From: an uncultured Bacteroidota bacterium
GTDB taxonomy: Bacteria > Bacteroidota > Bacteroidia > Flavobacteriales > Flavobacteriaceae
DNA: 64,000 nt
NCBI GenBank assembly: GCA_902526165.1
Contig: CABZKA010000004.1
Coordinates: 1 to 64,000, forward strand
Reading direction: 5' to 3'
Below are positions 57,378-64,000 of this stretch, in pieces; the first letter of the stretch is position 1, and each line of letters opens with the position of its first letter. The notes beneath the pieces were generated by a model. It had not been told where the DNA came from. It made no database searches and saw nothing but the letters and a program-made list of their open reading frames with translations. The position numbers were made by a program, and so were the translations under genes.

Positions 57378-58628
57378 GTGCTTTCAACAAAAGAAAATTT
57401 CTACATAAACAAAGAGGAAAAATTTTGTTCTAATACATACCACCCCCTCCCAGTTGTACTATCAAGAGGAAAAGGTGTTTATGTATGGGATGTTCATGGA
57501 AAAAAATATTTTGATTTTCTATCCTCCTACTCTGCTGTAAACCAAGGTCATTGCAATCGAAAAATTTTAAATGCTTTTCTGAAACAATCAAAAAAACTAA
57601 CCCTCACATCCAGAGCTTTCTATAATAACGAACTAGGAAATTCCCTAGAATATATAACATCTATTTTTGGATATGATAAGATGCTTCCAATGAATTCTGG
57701 TGCCGAAGCTGTTGAAGCTGCTTTAAAAATCTGTAGAAAATGGGGTTATGAAGTAAAAAAAGTTGAAAAAAATAAAGCAAAAATTATTGTTTGTGATGGA
57801 AATTTCCATGGAAGAACCACAACAGTAATTTCATTTTCATCATGTGATGAAAGCAAAAAAAATTTTGGTCCACTAACTCTTGGGTTTGAAATAATACAAT
57901 ACAATAATGTGAGAGATTTGGAGGAAGCCTTAAAAAAAGATAAAAATATCGTAGGGTTTTTAGTTGAGCCAATTCAGGGCGAAGGCGGTGTTGTAGTACC
58001 TGATGATGGATATTTAAAAAATTCCAAAAAATTATGCGAGAAATACGATGTATTATTCATCGCAGATGAAATCCAAACAGGCATCTGTAGAACAGGTAAA
58101 ATGTTAGCATGTGACCATGAGGAAATAAAACCGGACATAGTTATTTTAGGTAAAGCCCTCTCTGGTGGTTTTTACCCAGTGTCAGGTGTTCTTGCTGATG
58201 AGGAAATAATGAATGTACTCAAAGTTGGACAACATGGCTCAACATTTGGTGGAAACCCTCTAGGTTCTGTAGTAGCAAAAGAATCTATAAAGTTTGCAGT
58301 TGATAAAGATTTATCAAATAATTCGAGAATGATGGGAGATTTATTTAGATATAATTTAGAAAAACTAAAAGACAAGTATAAATTAATAAAACAAGTTAGA
58401 GGAAAGGGCTTATTAAACGCCATTGTACTTGATTGTGAGGAAAGCTCTGACATACCTTGGCAGTTATCAATTAAAATGCGTAATAATGGAGTTTTGGCAA
58501 AACCAACTCAAGGGAACAAAATAAGATTTGCACCCCCTCTAATTATAACTAAAAAACAAATATTGAAGGCAATTCAATTGATTGATACAAGTTTTTCAGA
58601 GCTTAAATATGAATATTCTAGTAACTAG
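57378..58628 (+). CDS. rocD: Ornithine aminotransferase
   Basis: A 416-residue class III PLP aminotransferase turning ornithine into glutamate semialdehyde. The sequence NTYHPLPVVLSRGKGVYVWDVHGKKYFDFLSSYSAVNQGHCN (in parts, near residue 20-55) is the family N-terminus. Later marks are MNSGAEAVEAALKICRKWGY near 108, FHGRTTTVISFSS near 144, IADEIQTGICRTGK near 233 and the PLP lysine in ILGKALSGGFYPVS near 258. The start is GTG; an overlapping ATG two bases upstream is out of frame and soon stops. It overlaps the amidinotransferase-fold gene by 20 bases. Confidence 0.93.
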   Translation: MLSTKENFYINKEEKFCSNTYHPLPVVLSRGKGVYVWDVHGKKYFDFLSSYSAVNQGHCNRKILNAFLKQSKKLTLTSRAFYNNELGNSLEYITSIFGYDKMLPMNSGAEAVEAALKICRKWGYEVKKVEKNKAKIIVCDGNFHGRTTTVISFSSCDESKKNFGPLTLGFEIIQYNNVRDLEEALKKDKNIVGFLVEPIQGEGGVVVPDDGYLKNSKKLCEKYDVLFIADEIQTGICRTGKMLACDHEEIKPDIVILGKALSGGFYPVSGVLADEEIMNVLKVGQHGSTFGGNPLGSVVAKESIKFAVDKDLSNNSRMMGDLFRYNLEKLKDKYKLIKQVRGKGLLNAIVLDCEESSDIPWQLSIKMRNNGVLAKPTQGNKIRFAPPLIITKKQILKAIQLIDTSFSELKYEYSSN

Positions 58629-59523
58629 TGAAACATCACAACTCAAGGAAGTCCTGATTGGTAATTCATATAATTTTAAATCACCAATAAATTTTAGAGA
58701 CTTATATGATCCAACTTCATTGATGAACCATTTAAAAGGAAAGTATCCTATTAAGTTTAGACTTCAAAATCAACTTTCAAAACTTAAAAAAACATTAATC
58801 AAATATGGCATCAAAGTTCATGATCTTGATATTGTTGAAACAAATCAGATTTTTTCTAGAGATCTTGGTTTTGTTATTGATGATCAGTTCTTTTTGTCAT
58901 CAATTATTCCAGACAGAGAACTAGAACTGAAAGGATTAAAATCCATACTGAAAAAAATCAATAAAATAGTTAGACTTCCAAAAAGTGCGCATATAGAAGG
59001 TGGTGATGTTGTGGTTGATAGGGAATATGTTTTTATTGGTTATTATGGTAAAAATGACTATAAAAATCAAGTTACTGCTAGAACCAATAAAAAAGCAATA
59101 AAGATTCTAAGAGATAAATTAATAAACAAAGAAATATTTCCTATTGAATTAATAAAGTCATCCGTTAGACCTTCATTAAATGCACTTCACCTTGATTGTT
59201 GTTTTCAGCCTGTTTCCAAAAATAAAGCTGTGATATGTAAGGAAGCTTTTGCAAATAAAATTGAACTTAATTTTTTAATCTCATATTTTGGAGAAAAAAA
59301 TATTTTTGAAATCACACTCAGTGAAATGTCAAGGCTTTATTGTAATTTCTTTTCAATTAATGAAAATACCGTAGTCACTGATAAGAGGTTTATAAGATTA
59401 ATTAGATGGTTTAAAGAAATAGGTATGAATGTGGAAAAAGTAGACTTCTCAGAAATATCCAAATTAGGTGGTCTATTTAGGTGTTGTACATTACCCCTGA
59501 TAAGAGAAAAAAATAAAAAATAG
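58609..59523 (+). CDS. Amidinotransferase-fold hydrolase (arginine deiminase/DDAH-like)
   Basis: A 304-residue protein of the guanidino-group-modifying superfamily. Visible are IFSRDLGFVIDDQFF near residue 78, HIEGGDVVVD near 127 (Glu/Asp substrate site), LHLDCCFQPV near 194 (catalytic His) and the nucleophile in GGLFRCCTLPLIRE near 288. It probably hydrolyses arginine or a relative, which would feed rocD if ornithine or citrulline results. The precise reaction (deiminase, dihydrolase or methylarginine hydrolase) is not resolved. I start at the ATG giving MNILVTSETSQLKEVLIGN; an upstream frame adds nine residues inside rocD. Confidence 0.82.
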   Translation: MNILVTSETSQLKEVLIGNSYNFKSPINFRDLYDPTSLMNHLKGKYPIKFRLQNQLSKLKKTLIKYGIKVHDLDIVETNQIFSRDLGFVIDDQFFLSSIIPDRELELKGLKSILKKINKIVRLPKSAHIEGGDVVVDREYVFIGYYGKNDYKNQVTARTNKKAIKILRDKLINKEIFPIELIKSSVRPSLNALHLDCCFQPVSKNKAVICKEAFANKIELNFLISYFGEKNIFEITLSEMSRLYCNFFSINENTVVTDKRFIRLIRWFKEIGMNVEKVDFSEISKLGGLFRCCTLPLIREKNKK

Positions 59524-59555
59524 AAGTTTGGCTTGTTTATTGATGATTTTTTAGT

Positions 59556-60227
59556 GTGAAAAATTTTTTGTTGGCATTTTTAATCCCATTGTTATCACAC
59601 GCACAAGCTAGTGATAATACGTTAATTTCAACCAACATTGGTCTTGATTTAGCCTACATCAAAAGAGAACTTTCTATGCCGTACAAATCAAATCGTGTAA
59701 ATATTGATGGAAACAAATATTTTTTCAAAAATGCATCAAATGCAACATTAGTTTTAAGCGAAGAAGAAACACCTGTAAATGTTATAACAAACTATAATTT
59801 ATTGGAACAAACTTTTGATGTATTTGATGGTGATGAAACTTTAAAGTTATTACCAGATAAAATTCAAAAAGTTGTATTTCCTGATAAACAGTTTGTGTCA
59901 ATTGATAATAAGTTTTACGAAGCTATAGAAATCAATGAAAATTTTTCTCTACTTGCTGATACATATTTAGAAATTTATTTTCCCGATTATACACCTGGTA
60001 TCCAGGACAAACCAGATCCAAAATATAGAAAAAAGAATTCTGTTTTTTTGTACTACAAAGACAGATTCAACTATGTAGAGAGAAGAAAGAGTTTTTTAAT
60101 ATCAATGTTCAACAAAAATATGGCTAAAGAAATCAATACATTTATGAAAAAGAACAAATTATCCCCGAGAGATAATGATGAATTAAAATCACTATTCAAC
60201 GAATTTCACTCTTTCTTAAACAGATAG
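59556..60227 (+). CDS. Uncharacterised exported protein
   Basis: A 223-residue protein I do not recognise. The GTG start gives a clear signal peptide (MKNFLLAFLIPLLSHAQA), so it should be periplasmic or surface-bound. The middle alternates short beta-like strands (VNIDGNKYFFKN, ATLVLSEEETPVNVITNYNLLEQTFDVF) and the last 60 residues are basic and helical with KNSVFLYYKDRFNYVERRKSF. The pattern of a value given, stored and compared resembles other small flavobacterial secreted proteins of unknown role. It follows the hydrolase gene by 32 bases and overlaps eda tail-to-tail by 12. Confidence 0.7.
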   Translation: MKNFLLAFLIPLLSHAQASDNTLISTNIGLDLAYIKRELSMPYKSNRVNIDGNKYFFKNASNATLVLSEEETPVNVITNYNLLEQTFDVFDGDETLKLLPDKIQKVVFPDKQFVSIDNKFYEAIEINENFSLLADTYLEIYFPDYTPGIQDKPDPKYRKKNSVFLYYKDRFNYVERRKSFLISMFNKNMAKEINTFMKKNKLSPRDNDELKSLFNEFHSFLNR

Positions 60228-60830
60228 TTCTAAGAAGACTTTAGCTCTTCGAGATATCTCCTTCCAATCATTATTATCAATTAACCGCTTTTCTGCAATC
60301 CAAGACCCCCCAATCGCAAAAATATTATCAGATTCAGCATATTTCATGAAATTATCAAGGTTTATGCCGCCAAGAACAACGTATTTCAAACCTAAATGTT
60401 TAAATGGACCATTTATTCTATTTAAATAATCAATTCCTCCCAAATTTTCAGCAGGAAAAAACTTAAGTTTATTAATTCCGTATCTGATAACATTTGAAAT
60501 ATCAGTGGGTGTTGAAATTCCTGGTATAAAATCAAAATTTAAATCAATTGACTTTTCAATAATTTGAGTATCCGTTGAGGGTGACAATCCAAAATTTGCT
60601 CCTACATCTTTGGCAAAAATAAGATCATCAAGTGATAGAATTGTTCCTATTCCTATATTCAATGGAATTTCTGAATTAACTATTTTTTCAATAGATTTTT
60701 TTGATGCATTAGTTCTTAGTGCAATTTCTATATTTCTAATTCCAGAATCATATAAACATTTGGCTAAATCAATTGCTTTTTTTTGATCGTGAATTACTAA
60801 AACTGGTAGTATTTTATTATCAATAAACAT
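60216..60830 (-). CDS. eda: KDPG (2-keto-3-deoxy-6-phosphogluconate) aldolase
   Basis: A 204-residue class I aldolase cleaving KDPG to pyruvate and glyceraldehyde-3-phosphate. It has the catalytic glutamate in IRNIEIALRTNAS near residue 36, NIGIGTILSLDDL near 59, GANFGLSPSTDTQI near 78 and the Schiff-base lysine in KLKFFPAENLGG near 123. Its start overlaps the kdgK end by 11 bases, forming the last step of the module. Confidence 0.94.
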   Translation of the reverse strand: MFIDNKILPVLVIHDQKKAIDLAKCLYDSGIRNIEIALRTNASKKSIEKIVNSEIPLNIGIGTILSLDDLIFAKDVGANFGLSPSTDTQIIEKSIDLNFDFIPGISTPTDISNVIRYGINKLKFFPAENLGGIDYLNRINGPFKHLGLKYVVLGGINLDNFMKYAESDNIFAIGGSWIAEKRLIDNNDWKEISRRAKVFLELSV

Positions 60831-61788
60831 TCTTATTTCTGAAGTTCTTTATTTCTAAGTCGTTAAATTTATTAATATCTCCTTTAAATGTATGCGCAAT
60901 AGCAAATGAAGATGCAGCAAATGATATAATTTTTTTAATATCCCACCCTGAGATAACACCATGCATGGTGGCTCCAAGAAATGAATCACCAGCTCCAACT
61001 CTGTCAATTTGATTAACATCATATATTTCACTTCTATAATTGTGAGATTCATAGCTTATAAGTGAAGCTAAATAATTTTCTTTACGTATTGTCATAGCAA
61101 TGAGAGGAATGTTATAAATTTTTAAAATTTCACTTACAGTTTTCTCTGTTTCATCAAAAATAGTATCACTATTAGAATTAATATCTAATTTTAAAATTTC
61201 TCTTATCGTGCTTGAACTGGTAAATAAAAAATCAATGCTATTTAGTATTTTTCGAGTAAATACTCTACATTCACTCATAGACCATAAATTTTTTCTAAAA
61301 TTTACATCATAAATAATTTTAATATTATTACTTTTTGCGATTTCTATCATGTTCAATATATTATCCTGACATTGGGGTGATAAAGCTGGTGTAACACCCG
61401 AGATCAAAAGGTATTTTGTTTCCCCAAAAAAACTCAAAAGATGGTCTTTTGAAATTGTGTAAAGGGAAAAACTACTATTTGCCCGGTCATATGAAATTTT
61501 AGTGGGGTTGTTATTTTTTCCAGGTATTGTGTAATAAACACCCAATCTATTTTTATCAAAATTAAGGCAACAATCTATATTGAATGATTTTAGAAATGAC
61601 TCTACATCTTTGCCTATAAAGTTATCTGGAAAAGACGATAAAAATTTACAATTATGTCCTCTTTGTCCTAGAAATGCAAGAGCATTAGCCTCACACCCAC
61701 CATATCCAATGGAATATGTATTTTCTATAGATTCACTATCGGACGAAATTCTTAACATTATTTCGCCATAGGCAAGAATTTTATCCAT
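60820..61788 (-). CDS. kdgK: 2-keto-3-deoxygluconate kinase (PfkB family)
   Basis: A 322-residue ribokinase-fold kinase. It begins ILAYGEIMLRISSDSE, has YGGCEANALAFLGQRG near residue 29 and the PfkB signature RVGAGDSFLGATMHG near 262, with the catalytic Asp. LGVYYTIPGKNN near 83 and VGAGD-flanking residues resemble bacterial KDG kinases. The assignment to KDG is strengthened by the eda gene overlapping it. It joins the RhaT-like gene by a one-base overlap. Confidence 0.88.
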   Translation of the reverse strand: MDKILAYGEIMLRISSDSESIENTYSIGYGGCEANALAFLGQRGHNCKFLSSFPDNFIGKDVESFLKSFNIDCCLNFDKNRLGVYYTIPGKNNNPTKISYDRANSSFSLYTISKDHLLSFFGETKYLLISGVTPALSPQCQDNILNMIEIAKSNNIKIIYDVNFRKNLWSMSECRVFTRKILNSIDFLFTSSSTIREILKLDINSNSDTIFDETEKTVSEILKIYNIPLIAMTIRKENYLASLISYESHNYRSEIYDVNQIDRVGAGDSFLGATMHGVISGWDIKKIISFAASSFAIAHTFKGDINKFNDLEIKNFRNKNVY

Positions 61789-62789
61789 TATACAGAATTT
61801 CCTAGGCCAAGAACTATTGCAGATATTATCAAAACAACAAGCCCAGCAAGAAGCTTATTGAATGGTCCTTTAGCATTTTTCCATTCTCCAGCCCTATATG
61901 CCCAAAAATTGCTAATTATTAAAGATAAACCTAGAAGAATTGGCCAGCCAATAACTGGTCCAATTTCACCCAATAGAGCTGCTCCTTGTCCATAAACACC
62001 AAGTGCCGCAAACCAACAAAAACCTGCTATAATTGCCCACTTGTATGAATTTAATGATTTATCTATAATGAAAGTCTTCCAAGAATTATTTCTAAAGAGT
62101 AAAAAGACAGAGTATCCAAAATTCATTAAAAAAGCCCCCCAAAGCACCACAACCCACGCTGCTAAGCTAGAATTTCTTGGAATCACTCCAAATTCAATTG
62201 CAGTTTGTGCTACAGGTGTTGCATTTGCAAACCCGACATTGAGTAAGGATGACAACAAACCACATATTACCGCAATTAAAATTCCTTTAGTTATATTTTT
62301 AGACTTATTTGAAGTTTCAATCAATTTATCTCTATCTATTCCTGCTTTTGCTGTTATGGCAACTCCGACTAATGAGATGAATAAACCGGCTATTATATAA
62401 GGAAATGATGGCTGAGATGTAGCATTTTCAATTTGAAATAATGGAATAAGACTACCTGCTGATCCAGCTAGGCCCATAACAATACCCATGGTTAATGATA
62501 AACCTATATAAGGAACACTAACCCCAAACATAATACCACCTACTCCCCAAGCAAATCCTAATGCCATCGCCCAAAAAATTGCATCTGATGGAGAACTCGA
62601 TATTATTTCAAATAGGTCAGGAATTGCAAAGTATGCCCATATCATTGGAAACAATATCATTGCAACTAAAACATGAATGACCCACCAAGATTCCCATGAC
62701 ATTGGATTCATGTATTTCATTCCTAAACCAAAAGTTCCCTGAAAGAAACTGGCAAAAATTAGAAGTAAAAAAGGTAAAAATAATTCCAT
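61788..62789 (-). CDS. RhaT-family (L-rhamnose/H+ symporter-like) sugar transporter
   Basis: A 333-residue protein with about ten membrane segments. It matches RhaT in FQGTFGLGMKYMNPMSWESWW (in parts, near residue 18), ALGFAWGVGGIMFGVSVPYIGLSLTMGIVMGLAGSAGSL (in parts, near 75-112) and the late WFAALGVYGQGAALLGEIGPVIGWPILLGLSLIISNFW (in parts, near 255-290) followed by GEWK. Known RhaT carries rhamnose, but the operon has uronate-type enzymes and no rhamnose isomerase or kinase, so the substrate here may differ. Confidence 0.85.
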   Translation of the reverse strand: MELFLPFLLLIFASFFQGTFGLGMKYMNPMSWESWWVIHVLVAMILFPMIWAYFAIPDLFEIISSSPSDAIFWAMALGFAWGVGGIMFGVSVPYIGLSLTMGIVMGLAGSAGSLIPLFQIENATSQPSFPYIIAGLFISLVGVAITAKAGIDRDKLIETSNKSKNITKGILIAVICGLLSSLLNVGFANATPVAQTAIEFGVIPRNSSLAAWVVVLWGAFLMNFGYSVFLLFRNNSWKTFIIDKSLNSYKWAIIAGFCWFAALGVYGQGAALLGEIGPVIGWPILLGLSLIISNFWAYRAGEWKNAKGPFNKLLAGLVVLIISAIVLGLGNSV

Positions 62790-62791
62790 AA

Positions 62792-64000
62792 TTATTGTTT
62801 TGCTATAGTTATACGTTTTTTAATTAAGTAATCATCAAGTGCAAGCTCAGAGCAATCATGACCAACTCCACTTTCCTTAATTCCACCATGTGGAAGATAA
62901 ATATCATACTTAATACCATTTATTTGAACTTCACCAAAATCAAGCTCATTAATGAAGCGATTTATTCTTTCTTTATTTTTTGTAAATAAGTAGGATGCTA
63001 AACCATATTTAGTATTGTTCGCAGATTTAATAACATCATCTTCTGTTTTAAAAGAGATTAGTGAAGCAACAGGACCAAAAATCTCTTCTTGAAAAATGTT
63101 CATTTTTTCTGTTACCCCGCTAATTATTGTAGGTTGAATCCAATTACCAGAACTTAAGTTTTCGGGAGATTTTCCACCGAACTGAAGTTTTCCACCGTCT
63201 TCAATTGTCTTTTTAATTAACTCTAAAACTCTTTCTCTGGACTTATTTGTGATCATAGGCCCAATTTCATAATCCAGTTGTTTATTGAAACCTATTTTCA
63301 ATTGCTTCGCTTTTGAAATCATTTTGTCCATAAACTGATCGAAAATTTTCTCATGAATAAAAAATCGATTGGCTGCAACACATATTTGGCCACAATTTCC
63401 AAATTTTATAGCTGCACCAATATTTGATGCAAGTTCAAGATCTGCATCATCAAAAACAATAAATGGAGCATTTCCACCCAACTCCATGCTATATTTTTTT
63501 ATCGATGTAGATGAGTCTGAAATAACTTTTTTAGCGGTTTCTGTTGACCCTATCATTGTTATTAATTTTGGCAGTGTACTTTTAGATAATGTTGTAGCAA
63601 CCTCACTGGGTTCTCCGCACAAAATATTCACAACCCCTTTTGGAAAGTTAATTTCGTGAAGTATTTCGCCAATAATATATAATGAGACTGGAGAAAGCTC
63701 AGATGGCTTTAAAATAATACTACATCCTGATGCAAGAGCAGGACCTAGTTTAAACCCAGCGTTAAGCAATGGAAAATTCCAAGCCAAATATGCAACTACA
63801 ACACCAATTGGCTTTGAAACTAAATGATGGCTGTGAGTTCCATCAGGATCAATAATTTCTTTATCCTTTTGATAATCTTCGATAATATCTGAGTAGTATT
63901 TTAAGCTATTAGTGATTGATTCTACATCCTCTGCAGTTGCATTGTATGGTTTCCCCATTTCATAGGAAATTGATTTTCTTAAAATCTCTTCTTTTTCTAA
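62792..64000 (-). CDS. Aldehyde dehydrogenase family protein, partial (N-terminus beyond window)
   Basis: The reading frame stays open to the window edge, so the Met in EMGKPYN is internal: the family motif here is usually ...xxEMGKPxxEA. About 403 residues are visible. Motifs are LAWNFPLLNAGFKLGPALASGCS (in parts), MELGGNAPFIVFDDADL with the catalytic Glu, and FGNCGQICVAANRFF with the nucleophile. It resembles succinate-semialdehyde/lactaldehyde/2-oxoglutarate-semialdehyde dehydrogenases. Place in the operon, two bases before the RhaT-like gene, suggests oxidation of a sugar-derived aldehyde. Confidence 0.88.
   Translation of the reverse strand, partial: LEKEEILRKSISYEMGKPYNATAEDVESITNSLKYYSDIIEDYQKDKEIIDPDGTHSHHLVSKPIGVVVAYLAWNFPLLNAGFKLGPALASGCSIILKPSELSPVSLYIIGEILHEINFPKGVVNILCGEPSEVATTLSKSTLPKLITMIGSTETAKKVISDSSTSIKKYSMELGGNAPFIVFDDADLELASNIGAAIKFGNCGQICVAANRFFIHEKIFDQFMDKMISKAKQLKIGFNKQLDYEIGPMITNKSRERVLELIKKTIEDGGKLQFGGKSPENLSSGNWIQPTIISGVTEKMNIFQEEIFGPVASLISFKTEDDVIKSANNTKYGLASYLFTKNKERINRFINELDFGEVQINGIKYDIYLPHGGIKESGVGHDCSELALDDYLIKKRITIAKQ

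Noticed and set aside
57376-57400. ATG start for rocD two bases upstream of the GTG
   Set aside because: It is in another frame and reaches a stop after ten codons.
62792-63958. Complete aldehyde dehydrogenase starting at the Met of MGKPYN
   Set aside because: The frame stays open to the window edge and this Met belongs to the internal EMGKP motif, so the gene is cut by the window.
1-64000. CRISPR array, insertion sequence, prophage or replication origin
   Set aside because: No regularly spaced repeats, transposase, integrase or phage genes were seen, and dnaN has no dnaA or DnaA-box cluster beside it.

Overview
The window is about 30% G+C by eye and almost wholly coding. It looks like a chromosomal housekeeping segment of a streamlined, probably marine member of the Flavobacteriia (phylum Bacteroidota). 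The evidence is: an E1 alpha/beta fusion of 2-oxoacid dehydrogenase; a RibB protein with a decayed GTP-cyclohydrolase half; a two-KARI-domain IlvC; an N-acyl-citrulline-type ArgE; an ArgD/RocD ornithine aminotransferase beside an amidinotransferase-fold hydrolase; and exact TAnnTTTG (-7) promoter boxes in front of many genes. No insertion sequence, prophage, CRISPR array, toxin-antitoxin pair or complete defence system was seen, and no stretch over 300 bases lacks a gene.

Layout. 1-12782: partial glmM (cut by the window edge), uvrA, a LOG-family nucleotide hydrolase, a decayed M1-peptidase/outer-membrane-barrel protein, the fused E1, holA, an orphan HsdR_N-type nuclease, a GT2 glycosyltransferase and an OmpA lipoprotein. 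12812-22691: repair helicases uvrD/pcrA and recG, pheT, and a reverse operon of SDR, fructose-6-phosphate aldolase and an ABC-F protein. 22699-33221: the SRP RNA gene ffs, a glutamine cyclotransferase lipoprotein, glyA, smpB, pcm, a Gfo/Idh-YggS-exonuclease-miaA run, phoH-purC, a SAM-hydrolase homologue and dnaN. 33228-42445: gapN and the ilvDBNC operon, which has a terminator-like hairpin just ahead of ilvD, then an aldehyde dehydrogenase with a nitroreductase. 42453-57121: pabB-tilS-dsbD, argE, lpd, then nhaC-ftsK-lolA-like-lptF/G-ribB, and a TauE/SafE exporter. 57199-64000: tRNA-Ser(TGA), rocD with an arginine-modifying hydrolase, an unknown periplasmic protein, and a reverse catabolic operon of ALDH (cut by the window edge), a RhaT-like transporter, KDG kinase and KDPG aldolase.

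How it works together. The ilv operon makes the precursors of valine, isoleucine and leucine, while the fused E1 and Lpd could serve 2-oxoacid oxidation. The kdgK-eda operon points to uronate (algal polysaccharide) use through 2-keto-3-deoxygluconate. The lolA-like/lptF/G genes serve the outer membrane. uvrA, uvrD, recG, holA, dnaN and ftsK cover DNA replication, repair and segregation.

I did not find a clearly new multi-gene system. The best leads are: promoter boxes 4-6 nt before start codons, which imply leaderless mRNAs; a candidate attenuator before ilvD; several proteins that keep their fold but have lost catalytic residues (ABC-F second domain, SDR Tyr to Phe, M1-like peptidase, RibB C-terminal half, SAM hydrolase motif); and a PD-(D/E)XK nuclease gene abutting holA. 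Coordinates were read by hand, and family calls rest on recognised motifs rather than searches.
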